This document shows positions 44,763 to 54,300 of a stretch of DNA of 64,000 nucleotides, piece by piece. Location: the NCBI RefSeq assembly GCF_030160715.1, contig NZ_BSOW01000016.1, positions 155,483 to 219,482 of the forward strand, in the 5' to 3' direction. The notes under the pieces are model-generated. The model was not told the origin of the DNA. It saw only the letters and a program-made list of their open reading frames with translations, and made no database searches. A program made the translations under genes and the position numbers. Position 1 is the first letter of the stretch; each line of letters begins with the position of its first letter. This DNA comes from Bradyrhizobium iriomotense (GTDB lineage: Bacteria > Pseudomonadota > Alphaproteobacteria > Rhizobiales > Xanthobacteraceae).

Positions 44763-44869
44763 TAAAGCATGATCCGGAAAAGTGTGAAGCGGTTTTCCGG
44801 AAAGATCATGCGCAAACAACGACCTAAAGCGCGATGACGATTCATCCTAATCTCATCGCGCTTTAGGTC
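44763..44869. repeat. Intergenic palindromic repeat, also a likely bidirectional terminator
   Basis: Two hairpins in tandem. The first pairs GCATGATC (44767-44774) with GATCATGC (44804-44811) and includes GGAAAA/TTTTCC inside. The second is a perfect 17-base inverted repeat, GACCTAAAGCGCGATGA (44821-44837) with its complement at 44853-44869. This type of element recurs, as far as I recall, in Bradyrhizobium genomes. Its right arm contains the stop codon of glgX, and it lies between convergent genes. Confidence 0.75.
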
Positions 44870-46878
44870 GACGCGCTCGAAATGAGCACCGCGACCGATC
44901 GCAGTCCGACGCTGTATGAGGTGGAAACATACGGCTGCGCCGCCGCATCCTCGACGATATCGTTCGGGCTGTCCAGCGACGTGTCCACCACGCGCTTCCA
45001 GATCGATGAGGCCGGCAGCTTGAAGCTCAGCATCTCCCAATAGGAATTGAACATCGCAAAAATGTCGGCGCCTCCTGTCGATGCGCCGCGCAAGTGCAGC
45101 GCCAGCGAGCGCGAGCCGCTGCCGAGATCGGGATCGCCGTCGGTGCCGTGCCACGAGCAATCGGCGCCCCATCCGGTACTCCTTGCGATCAAAGGATGGG
45201 CCTTGCGGAAGGCGATCATCATGCGGAAGAAGCGCAACACGTCGGCATTGGTCTGAGTGAGGTCCCAGTCGAGCCAGGTCGTCTCGTTGTCCTGGTCGTA
45301 GACGTTCGGATTGCCGTTCTGCGTGTGCATGAACTCGTCGCCCGCCACGAACATCGGCGTGCCGTTCGAGAGCATCAAGAGGCAGCAGAAGTTCTTGACT
45401 TGCCGCTTCCTCAGCGCGGCGATTTCGGCAGGCACGTTGCTCGTGCCCTCGTGGCCGCAGCCCCAGCTGCGCTGGTCGTCATTGGTGTAGCTGACGAGAT
45501 CGCACAGATTGAGCCCGTCATGGCAATCGACGAAGTTGATGCTCTGCGTGCGCCGGTCAGCATCGGCCAACGTGTCCGGAAGCAGGTCCGTGCTGCCGTA
45601 GAGGCGGGTCATGAGATCGGCGACGAGGCCGCCATCGCCCTTGACGAAACCGCGGACGGTGCTGCGGAAATGATCGTTCCATTGGCACCAGGACCGGCCC
45701 GGAAAGGCGCGCCCCATCAGATAGCCGCCGCCGGCATCCCAGGGCTCGGCGATCAATCTCACGCCGGCGAGATCATTGTCGCTGGAGATCTCAACCACGA
45801 TCGGCGGATCGTCGGAATTGAGCGAGCCGTCCTCATTGCGGGCGAAGATCGAGGCGAGGTCGAAGCGAAAACCATCGACGCCAATCGACGTCGTCCAATA
45901 TCTGAGGCTGTCGACGACCATCAGCCGCGGCGCCGGATGCGCGGTCCGCAAATCGTTGCCGCATCCGCTGAAATTCATGTAGCTCGAAAAGTCGGTCGGC
46001 GACAGCGCATAATAGGTCGAGTTGTCGATGCCGCGGAAGGAGTAGGTCGGCCCGCCATTGCCCATCTCCGCGGTGTGATTGTAGACGACGTCGAGCAGCA
46101 CCTCGATGCCGGCCTTGTGCATCTCGTCGACCAGAAGGCGGAGTTCACGAAGCGCACCCTCCGGCGTGCCGGCCACGCTGTAGGGCGCGTGCGGCGAGAA
46201 GAAGTTGAGCGTCATATAGCCCCAGTAGTTGTTCGTCCCCGGCTCGAACTGGTGCACGGGCATCAGCTCGACGGCGGTGATGCCGAGCTCCTTCAGATAC
46301 GGAATTTTTGCGACGATGCCGGCAAAAGTGCCGCGCTGGTCTTCGGGCACGTTCGAATTGGCCCGGCGCGTGAAGCCGCGCACATGCATTTCGTAGATGA
46401 TCAGCTCGTGGTCATGGCGTGGCGCCGGCGGCCGGTCCGGGGGCGGGGCCGTCGCGCCATCGGCAAGCAGGCCGAGCGGCGCCTTGCCCGCGTTCGATCC
46501 GGCCGCCATCGCCGCATCGCGGCTGAAGGCGGGCGGAAAGAACACGCCTTTCGCGTATGGATCGAGCAGGATCTTGTCGCGATCGAAACGCTGCCCGCTG
46601 CCGGGATCGAAGGGGCCGTCGACCTGATAGGCATAATATTTGGCGTCCGCGATCACACCGGGTGAGGCCCGCATGTGCCAGACGCGGCCGGTCTTGTTCG
46701 CAGGAAACGAGAACGGCAGAACACGAAGCGGTGTCGCGAACTCGCCGTCACGATAGAGCAGGAGCGTGACCGCAGTCGCGTGCTTGGAATAGAGCGCGAA
46801 GTTGCAGCTCTGGTCCGCCTCATTGCGGGAACAGCCGAGCGGCCAGGGCATGCCCTCGGTGCCTTCCAGATCCGCCAT
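44863..46878 (-). CDS. glgX: Glycogen debranching enzyme GlgX (isoamylase type)
   Basis: 671 residues, GGAGATC upstream of ATG 46878. It begins with an N-terminal CBM48-type beta domain (CNFALYSKHATAVTLLLYRD, KYYAYQVDGPFDPGSGQRFD). The GH13 catalytic barrel follows: YEMHVRGFTRRANSNVP, ELMPVHQFEPGTNNYWGYM, VLLDVVYNHTAEM, DGFRFDLASIFAR with the nucleophile Asp, and later FVDCHDGLNLCDLVSYTND. The enzyme hydrolyses alpha-1,6 branches of limit dextrins in glycogen breakdown. The last residues and stop lie in a repeat arm. No other glg gene is adjacent, and it has moved next to the eCIS locus. Confidence 0.93.
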   Translation of the reverse strand: MADLEGTEGMPWPLGCSRNEADQSCNFALYSKHATAVTLLLYRDGEFATPLRVLPFSFPANKTGRVWHMRASPGVIADAKYYAYQVDGPFDPGSGQRFDRDKILLDPYAKGVFFPPAFSRDAAMAAGSNAGKAPLGLLADGATAPPPDRPPAPRHDHELIIYEMHVRGFTRRANSNVPEDQRGTFAGIVAKIPYLKELGITAVELMPVHQFEPGTNNYWGYMTLNFFSPHAPYSVAGTPEGALRELRLLVDEMHKAGIEVLLDVVYNHTAEMGNGGPTYSFRGIDNSTYYALSPTDFSSYMNFSGCGNDLRTAHPAPRLMVVDSLRYWTTSIGVDGFRFDLASIFARNEDGSLNSDDPPIVVEISSDNDLAGVRLIAEPWDAGGGYLMGRAFPGRSWCQWNDHFRSTVRGFVKGDGGLVADLMTRLYGSTDLLPDTLADADRRTQSINFVDCHDGLNLCDLVSYTNDDQRSWGCGHEGTSNVPAEIAALRKRQVKNFCCLLMLSNGTPMFVAGDEFMHTQNGNPNVYDQDNETTWLDWDLTQTNADVLRFFRMMIAFRKAHPLIARSTGWGADCSWHGTDGDPDLGSGSRSLALHLRGASTGGADIFAMFNSYWEMLSFKLPASSIWKRVVDTSLDSPNDIVEDAAAQPYVSTSYSVGLRSVAVLISSAST

Positions 46879-47135
46879 GACGATCTCCGATACACCCGCC
46901 GACGGCAGGCTCCATGCTCACATCAAGATGGCGTCTTGCGGAGATAAGAACCCGCCGGGATGACAATGTCGAGACTGCGGGATAACAGTGCTCTGCTCGC
47001 CTCAGGTTCGATCGCGCGAGGCGTTGCCTTGGTGGCACGGCCAGCCGTTTCGTGTCATATTCGCCGGTCAGGCGGCCCGCGCGCATCGGCAATCGCGGAG
47101 CCGATCAATCAACAAGCGCTGGAGGAGCGTTGGGG

Positions 47136-48158
47136 ATGTCGAAGCGGACGACGGCCGCGGTCTGGGTGCGGAGCATCGCTGAAATGCTTGCCGCCGAGGG
47201 GCTGGACGTTGCGAGCCTGTTTGCGGCCGCCGGCATCGATCCGCAGGAGCTGGAAGGCCCGAGCGCACGGCTCGCCACCGAGAAGATCAGCCATCTCTGG
47301 GAACTCGCGGTCGAGCGGTCGAAGAATCCGGCCCTCTCGCTTGCGCAGCACCATCTCGCGCGGCCGGCGGCGTTCGACGTGGTCGGCTACACCATGATGT
47401 CCTGCGCGGATCTTCGCGGCGCCTTCGAGCGGTTGAACCGGTACTTGCTCATCCTCAGCGACGCGCTGACCATGAGCATGACGGAAGAGAACGATTGCTG
47501 TCGCATCGATTTCGTGCTGTTCGGCGGCAGCCGGCCGATCCCGCGTCAGCGCATCGAGTTCATCTTCGTCACCGTGATCGGCTTCTGCCGCTGGATCGCG
47601 CGCAGCGACGTCAATCCGCGCGCCATCGCGCTCACCTATCCTCCGCCCGCGGATATCTCGCCCTATCATGCCGCGTTCCGCTGCCCGGTCTCGTTCAATG
47701 CCGAGCGCAACAGTGTCGTGCTCGCGCGCAAAGACATGGACCTGGCGCTGCCGACCTTCAATCCGCAACTTGCCGAGCTGCACGAGCGTTATGCCGGCGA
47801 ATATCTGCGTCACTTCGACCATGCGCTGACGAGTTTTCGAGTGCGCGAGTCAATCGTGCGGCGGCTTCCTGACGGCGAGCCGCGGCGGGACGAGGTCGCC
47901 GTCGAGCTCTGCATGAGCGAGCGCACCTTGCAGCGGCGGCTGGAGGAGGAAGCGACCTCGTTCGTGCAGCTTCTGGACGATACGCGGCGGGAGCTGGCGG
48001 ACCAGTATCTTGGACGGCTGCATCTGTCGCTCGGGCAGGCAGCCTATCTGCTCGGCTTCGCCGACCAGAGCAGCTTCTTCCGCGCCTGCCGGCGCTGGTT
48101 CAAGGCCTCGCCGGGGGAATATCGCAATCGCCTTTTGCACGGGGTGCCGGCGACCTGA
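47136..48158 (+). CDS. AraC-family regulator with arabinose-binding-type N-terminus
   Basis: 340 residues from the ATG at 47136, with GGAGGAG upstream (a longer frame to 47052 lacks one). The N-terminal 190 residues are of the OruR/Arabinose_bd type (WVRSIAEMLAAEGLDVASLF, NPALSLAQHHLARPAAFDVV). The C-terminal AraC DNA-binding domain has two HTHs: CMSERTLQRRLEEEATSFVQ and YLLGFADQSSFFRACRRWFK. It is divergent from glgX, but family members usually control catabolic genes. The target and ligand are unknown. Confidence 0.87.
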   Translation: MSKRTTAAVWVRSIAEMLAAEGLDVASLFAAAGIDPQELEGPSARLATEKISHLWELAVERSKNPALSLAQHHLARPAAFDVVGYTMMSCADLRGAFERLNRYLLILSDALTMSMTEENDCCRIDFVLFGGSRPIPRQRIEFIFVTVIGFCRWIARSDVNPRAIALTYPPPADISPYHAAFRCPVSFNAERNSVVLARKDMDLALPTFNPQLAELHERYAGEYLRHFDHALTSFRVRESIVRRLPDGEPRRDEVAVELCMSERTLQRRLEEEATSFVQLLDDTRRELADQYLGRLHLSLGQAAYLLGFADQSSFFRACRRWFKASPGEYRNRLLHGVPAT

Positions 48159-48194
48159 GGCCACGAGCCCTGGCGACGCCGGGTGCGATGGAGC

Positions 48195-48226
48195 CCGAAT
48201 GCTTAAATCTTTGCTAAGCGGTTCGG
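48195..48226 (+). terminator. Hairpin after the AraC-type gene
   Basis: CCGAA-T-GCTTA pairs with TAAGC-GG-TTCGG across a 9-base loop. It lies between the AraC-type regulator and the chemotaxis gene. There is no strong T-run after it, so it could also be a 5' leader element of the next gene. Confidence 0.4.
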
Positions 48227-48268
48227 GATAAGTTGGCATTTCAATATTGCCAATCTATGCGAGCACCA

Positions 48269-49948
48269 ATGTTTTCCCGCATCAGTTTCAAGCTTGTCCT
48301 GATTGTCGCCATCAGTCTCCTCGGGATGATTGTACTGGCGCCGATCGCGCTCTACACCATGCGCGCGCAGATGGTTGCCGACCGCCAGGCCAAGACCCAG
48401 CAGATGGTCGACGTCGGCTATGGCATCCTGTCGCACTACCAGAAGCTCGAGAGCGAAGGGAAGCTGACGCGCGAGCAGGCGCAGGCGGCAGCTCAGGCCG
48501 AGATCAAGAGCCTGCGTTACGACAAGGTCGAGTATTTCTGGATCAACGACATGGCCCCCAGGATGGTCATGCATCCGATCAAGCCCGAGCTCGACGGCAA
48601 GGATCTCTCCGGCATGAAGGATCCCGCCGGCAATGCGCTGTTCATGGGCTTCGTCAACGTCGTGAAGGGGCAGGGCGCGGGCTTCTACAGCTATCTGTGG
48701 CCCAAACCCGGCTTCGAGCAGCCGGTGGCGAAGATCTCCTATGTGAAGGGCTTTGCGCCGTGGGGCTGGATCATCGGCACCGGCATCTATCTCGACGACG
48801 TCGATGCCGTGTTCCGCCAGACCGCGATGACGTTCGCATGGGTGTGTCTTGCCGTCTTTGCGCTGGTTCTCGCCGCCTCCTTCCTGATCGGCCGCAGCGT
48901 CACCCGGCCGCTTGCGAACATCACCGCGCTGACGGAGCGGCTCGCGTCCGGCGACAGCGCGTTCGACGTGCCCTATACGAGCCGCCGCGGTGAAGTGGGC
49001 GGGCTGGCCAAGGCGCTCGCCGTGTTCAAGGACAATGCCGCGGCGGTGCACCAGATGCATGCCGAGCAGCAGGAGTTGAAGCAGAAGGCGGATGCCGAGA
49101 AGCGCAAGGTGATGGTCGACCTCGCCGGCAAGTTCGAGGCCAGTGTCCAGGCCGTGGTCCGCGACGTCTTCAGCGAGGCACAACAGATGCAGCAGGCCGC
49201 GCAAGGCATGTCGGAAACCGCCGACAAGGCGAGCGCGCGCGCCAGCATCGTCGCCGGTGCCTGCCAGCAGGCTTCGAGCAACGTGCAGACGGTGGCTTCC
49301 GCCGCCGGCGAGCTATCGTCGTCGATCACCGAGATCAGCCAGCGCGTCGCGCAGGCCGCGCAAGTCGCCGACAAGGCAGCGGCCGACGGCCAGCGCACCA
49401 ACGACACCGTGCAGGGGCTGGCTCAGGCGGCCCACAAGATCGGCGAGGTCATCGATCTCATCAATCAGATCGCCTCGCAGACCAACCTGCTCGCGCTCAA
49501 CGCCACCATCGAGGCGGCACGCGCCGGCGAAGCCGGCAAGGGTTTTGCCGTCGTCGCAAGCGAGGTGAAGTCGCTGGCGAGCCAGACCGCGAAGGCAACC
49601 GACGAAATCGGTGCGCAGATCTCGGCGATACAGGCCGAGACCGATCAGGTAGTCAGCAACATCCAGAGCATCCGCACCACCATCATGGAGGTCAACGAGA
49701 TCTCCTCCTCGATCGCGGCCGCCGTGGAAGAGCAGGGTGCTGCGACGCAAGCGATCGCCCGCAGCGTGCAGGACGCCGCGTCCGGCACCAACCAGGTCTC
49801 GCAAAACATCTCGGGCGTGACGGAGGCAACCTCCGAGACCGGTCATGCCGCAGGCGAGGTGCTGAAATCGAGCGGCCGGCTGACGCAGAAGCTCCAGACG
49901 CTCCAGCACGAGGTGACCGCCTTCGTCGCCGGCGTAAGGGCGGCGTAA
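48269..49948 (+). CDS. Methyl-accepting chemotaxis protein with single-Cache sensor
   Basis: 559 residues from ATG 48269; another ATG at 48257 is possible and neither has a strong ribosome site. A first membrane helix (KLVLIVAISLLGMIVLAPIA) leads to a periplasmic sCache_2-type domain (about 35-185; YDKVEYFWINDMAPRMVMHP, GFYSYLWPKPG). Then come a second helix (AWVCLAVFALVLAASFLIGR), a HAMP domain and the cytoplasmic signalling hairpin with tip LINQIASQTNLLALNATIEA and RAGEAGKGFAVVASEVKSLA. No CheR-docking pentapeptide is at the C-terminus. It senses small organic acids or similar (family knowledge) and signals to CheA. No che genes are adjacent. Confidence 0.93.
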   Translation: MFSRISFKLVLIVAISLLGMIVLAPIALYTMRAQMVADRQAKTQQMVDVGYGILSHYQKLESEGKLTREQAQAAAQAEIKSLRYDKVEYFWINDMAPRMVMHPIKPELDGKDLSGMKDPAGNALFMGFVNVVKGQGAGFYSYLWPKPGFEQPVAKISYVKGFAPWGWIIGTGIYLDDVDAVFRQTAMTFAWVCLAVFALVLAASFLIGRSVTRPLANITALTERLASGDSAFDVPYTSRRGEVGGLAKALAVFKDNAAAVHQMHAEQQELKQKADAEKRKVMVDLAGKFEASVQAVVRDVFSEAQQMQQAAQGMSETADKASARASIVAGACQQASSNVQTVASAAGELSSSITEISQRVAQAAQVADKAAADGQRTNDTVQGLAQAAHKIGEVIDLINQIASQTNLLALNATIEAARAGEAGKGFAVVASEVKSLASQTAKATDEIGAQISAIQAETDQVVSNIQSIRTTIMEVNEISSSIAAAVEEQGAATQAIARSVQDAASGTNQVSQNISGVTEATSETGHAAGEVLKSSGRLTQKLQTLQHEVTAFVAGVRAA

Positions 49949-50080
49949 GCGAGCCGCCGTCCGGATCACCGACTGGAGGCATGCTCGCGCGAGCAGGGCG
50001 CGGCAGGCGACACCTACCGCATTGGGTGCCGGCGACCTACATGGAGCTGGGTCTCCCCGCCGCGCCAAAGGTGTCGTGCC

Positions 50081-50485
50081 ATGCAGCCTGTTTCTATCTT
50101 ACTGAACATTCTCTGGATTTTGATCGGCGGCGCATGGATGGCGTTCGGCTGGCTGGTGGCCGCCGTCATCATGGCGATCACCATCATCGGCCTGCCCTGG
50201 GCGCGCGCCGCATTCAACATCGCCGTCTATACGCTGCTGCCGTTCGGGTCGCGGGCCGTGCGTCGTGACGAGCTGACCGGCCAGAGCGACATCGGAACCG
50301 GACCACTCGGGGTGATCGGCAACCTGATCTGGTTCGTGCTGGCCGGCTGGTGGCTCGCAATCGGGCATGTGCTCACCGCAATCGTCCTCGCCCTGACGAT
50401 CGTCGGCATTCCTTTCGCCTGGGCGCATCTCAAGCTTGCCGGCATCGCCTTGTGGCCGATCGGCAAGGTGATCGTGCCGGCTTGA
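50081..50485 (+). CDS. YccF-domain inner-membrane protein
   Basis: 134 residues with two copies of the YccF unit: LLNILWILIGGAWMAFGWLV and IGLPWARAAFN in the first, IGNLIWFVLAGWWLAIGHVL and VGIPFAWAHLKLA in the second. It has four hydrophobic segments. Function of the family is not established. It stands alone between the chemotaxis protein and the racemase-like gene. Confidence 0.88.
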   Translation: MQPVSILLNILWILIGGAWMAFGWLVAAVIMAITIIGLPWARAAFNIAVYTLLPFGSRAVRRDELTGQSDIGTGPLGVIGNLIWFVLAGWWLAIGHVLTAIVLALTIVGIPFAWAHLKLAGIALWPIGKVIVPA

Positions 50486-50558
50486 CGAGACGCATCGCGC
50501 TGTCAGATTTGCTCCTCGATGCGGAATATGGTGTTAGGCCTCAAGGAGTTCGTATGTC

Positions 50559-51227
50559 ATGACGGCGCCTCGCATCCTCCTGATCAATCCGAACAGCTCG
50601 CAGGCGACCACCGATATGATGGTCGCCATCGCAAGGTCGGCCGCATCCGACAGGCTCGATATCCTGGGCGCCACGGCGAAGCGTGCACCTGCGATGATCG
50701 TGACGCCGGAGGCGCTGGACGCGGCCGCGGCGGAGGTCGTGGAAATCGCGCAGGCGCGCAAGCAGACATGCGACGGCGTGATCGTCGCCGCGTTCGGTGA
50801 TCCCGGGCTGGCCGAGGTGAGGGCCGCCGTGGCGCTGCCAGCGGCAGGCATCGGTGAATCCTCGATGCTGGAGGCCGCCCAGGGTGGCCGTCGCTTCGGC
50901 GTCGCAACCACGACGCCCTTGCTTGGACCGAAGATCGACCAATTGCCGGACGGGCTGGGCCTCCGATCGCTCTGGACCGGTGCCTGCTTCGCAGATGGTG
51001 ATCCGCTGGAGCTGGCGCGCGATCCAGCGCGACAGCGCGCCGCGCTCGCCGACACGATCCGGACATGCGTCGCGCAGGACGGCGCCGAGGCCGTGATCAT
51101 CGGCGGCGGGCCGCTTGCGCAGGCTGCGCGCGAGCTCCAGCCGATGTTTGAGGTGCCGATCATCGCACCGGTCCCGTCTGCCGTCGCGCGGATTATTCGC
51201 ATGATGGAGGCCGGCTCCGCGCGCTGA
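50559..51227 (+). CDS. Asp/Glu/hydantoin racemase-family protein lacking both catalytic cysteines
   Basis: 222 residues. The opening RILLINPNSSQATTDMMVAI and AAFGDPGLAEVRAAVALPAA are the fold's hallmarks, and ALPAAGIGESS matches the hydantoin-racemase group. The first catalytic Cys, normally in CFGDPG, is Ala here (AAFGDPG), and the second, normally in a GC motif, is Gly (VIIGGGPLAQA). A two-base cysteine mechanism is therefore not possible, so it may be a decarboxylase-like, isomerase-like or non-catalytic relative. It is monocistronic as far as seen. Confidence 0.82.
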   Translation: MTAPRILLINPNSSQATTDMMVAIARSAASDRLDILGATAKRAPAMIVTPEALDAAAAEVVEIAQARKQTCDGVIVAAFGDPGLAEVRAAVALPAAGIGESSMLEAAQGGRRFGVATTTPLLGPKIDQLPDGLGLRSLWTGACFADGDPLELARDPARQRAALADTIRTCVAQDGAEAVIIGGGPLAQAARELQPMFEVPIIAPVPSAVARIIRMMEAGSAR

Positions 51228-51353
51228 TATTCCGGCTCGCGGGAGCTGGCGCGCCACTCCCGCTTTGTTGTCCTTGACGGCTGCGGCTAAAGTGAAGAAG
51301 CAGGGCTTTCGAACCTGCCAATCCTCGCGCGCGCGGGGCATGGAGACCGCTCA

Positions 51354-54300
51354 ATGTCGTTCCGAAAGCTCCTGATCGCCAATCGCGGCGAGATCGCCAT
51401 CCGCATCGCGCGGGCCGCGGCGGATGCCGGCATCGCGACAGTGGCGATCTTTCCGGCCGACGATGCGCTGTCGCTGCATGGCCGCGTCGCCGACGAGGCG
51501 GTCGAAATTCCCGGCCGCGGCGCGCGGGCCTATCTCGACATCGAAAGCGTCGTGAAGACGGCGAAGCAAGCCGGCTGCGACGCGGTGCATCCCGGCTATG
51601 GCTTTCTCAGCGAGAACGCGGACTTCGCCAAGGCCTGCGCGACGGAGGGCATCACCTTCGTCGGGCCGAAGGCGGCCGCGCTCGAGCTGTTCGGCGACAA
51701 GGTCGCGGCGCGTCAACTGGCAAAACGCTGCGGCGTGCCGATCATCGCCGGCACCAGCGGGCCGTCCTCGCTCGGGGAGATCCAGGCGTTCTTCGATTCT
51801 CTCGGCAAAGCTGCCGCGATCGTGATCAAGGCCATGGCCGGCGGCGGCGGCCGCGGCATGCGCGTCGTCGAGAAGGCGGCGGATCTCAGCGAGGCCTATG
51901 CGCGCTGCCAGTCCGAAGCGAAGGCCGCCTTCGGCTTCGACGGTGTCTATGCCGAGCGCCTGATCCGCAAGGCGCGCCACATCGAGGTGCAGATCATCGG
52001 CGACCATCATGGCGCGATCAGCCATCTCTGGGAGCGCGAATGCACCGTCCAGCGCCGGCACCAGAAGCTGATCGAGGTGGCGCCCAGCCCCTCGCTCAGC
52101 GACGGCTTGCGCGGCCGCATCATCGAGGCGGCGAGGCAGCTCGCCGCGCACGCGGCCTATGACAATCTCGGCACGTTCGAATTTTTGGTCGACGGCGCTG
52201 CCGAGGACAGCTTTGCCTTCATCGAGGCCAATCCGCGGCTTCAGGTCGAGCACACCGTGACGGAAGAGGTGCTGGGCGTCGATCTCGTCCGCGCCCAGCT
52301 CGCGGTCGCCTCCGGCAGCTCGCTCGCTTCGCTCGGTCTCGACCAGGCTTCGATCCCGAAGCCGCGCGGTCACGCCATGCAGCTCCGCGTCAACATGGAG
52401 ACGCTGGACGAGACCGGCGCGACGCACCCGACCGGCGGCGTGCTCGCGGTGTTCGAGCCGCCGTCCGGCCCCGGCGTGCGCGTCGACAGCTTTGGCTATG
52501 CCGGCTACAAGACCAGCGCCGCCTTCGACTCGCTGCTCGCCAAGGTCATCGTCCATACGCCTGGCGAGGCCTGGCACGACGTGGTCGCAAAAGCCTCGCG
52601 CGCCCTCCGTGAGTTCCGGATCGATGGTGTCGTCACCAACATCCCCTTCCTCCAGGCGGTGCTCGCCCATCCCGACTTCAAGACCAACCGCATCGCGACC
52701 GACTTCATCGATCGCAATATCGGAAAGCTCGTGGAAGCGGCCGACGGTGCGGCGCGGCCACTGTTCTTCGCAGCGACTGACAAGTCCGGCGATCACGCGG
52801 CGCAAGCCCACGCTGCGCAGGAGGTGCCGGAGGGAACGGTGATGGTCGCGGCGCCCTTGCAGGGCACGGTGGTCACGATCCAGGTGAAGGAAGGTGAGAT
52901 CGTGCGCCCCGGCCAGCAGCTCGCCGTGATCGAATCCATGAAGATGGAGCACCTGGTGATGGCCGAGCAGGGCGGCCGGGTGACAAAACTCGCCGCCGGC
53001 GACGGCGTCACACTGCTGCACGGCGAGCCGCTCATCTATCTCGAGCCGCTCGACGTCGCAGCCGACAGCGCCGCCAAGGAAGCCGAGATCGACCTCGATC
53101 ACATCCGTCCCGATCTTGCGGAGCTGATCGGGCGCCAGGCCAACACGCTTGACGAAAATCGTCCCGCCTCCGTCGAGCGTCGCCGCAACACCAATCAGCG
53201 CACGGCGCGCGAGAACGTTGCGCAGCTCGTCGACGAAAACTCCTTCATGGAATATGGCAGCCTTGCGATCGCGGCGCAGCGCCGCCGCCGCAAGCTCGAC
53301 GACCTCATCAAGAATACCCCGGCGGACGGTCTCATCACCGGCGTTGCAACCGTGAACGCGGACAAGTTCGGCCCCGACGATGCGCGCTGCATGGTGGTGG
53401 CCTACGACTACACCGTGCTCGCGGGCACGCAGGGCCACATGAACCACAAGAAGATCGACCGCATGCTGACGCTTGCCGAGCAATGGCGCATGCCGCTGGT
53501 GTTTTACGCAGAAGGTGGCGGCGGTCGGCCCGGCGACACCGACCGTCTCGGCATGACCGGCCTCGATGGTCCATCCTTCCTGCAATTCGCAAAGCTCTCC
53601 GGCCTCGTGCCGGTCGTGGGCGTCGTGTCCGGCTATTGCTTCGCCGGCAATGCGGCGATGCTCGGCTGCTGCGACGTCATCATCGCCACCAAGAACGCCT
53701 CGATCGGCATGGGCGGTCCGGCCATGATCGAGGGCGGCGGGCTCGGTGTGTATCATCCCGCCGAGGTCGGCCCGGTCTCGTTCCAGTCCCCCAATGGCGT
53801 CATCGACATCCTCGTCGAGGACGAGGAGGATGCGACGCGGGTCGCGCAGAAATATCTATCTTATTTCCAGGGCGCGCTGAGCGAATGGCAGGCGGCGGAT
53901 CAGCGCCTCCTGCGCCGCGCGATTCCCGAGAACCGCCTGCGCGTCTACGACATCCGCACCGTGATCGATCTGATCGCAGACAAGGACTCCGTGCTCGAAC
54001 TCCGCCGCGACTACGGCGCCGGCATGGTCACCGCCTTCATCCGCATCGAGGGCAAGCCGTTCGGCCTGATTGCCAACAATCCCCGCCATCTCGGCGGCGC
54101 GATCGATGCGGATGCCGGCGACAAGGCGGCGCGCTTCCTCCAGCTCTGCGATGCCTTCGACTTGCCCGTCGTCTCGCTCTGCGACACGCCCGGCTTCATG
54201 GTCGGCCCGGAGGCAGAGAAGACCGCGATCGTGCGCCACGTGTCCCGGATGTTCGTGACAGGTGCGAGCCTCACCGTCCCGCTGTTCGGCATCGTGCTGC

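Noticed and set aside
45094..46665. 523-residue plus-strand open frame over glgX
   Set aside because: Antisense to glgX, which carries all GH13 motifs.
51351..53756. 801-residue minus-strand open frame over the acyl-CoA carboxylase
   Set aside because: Antisense shadow; the plus-strand protein has biotin carboxylase, BCCP and CT motifs.
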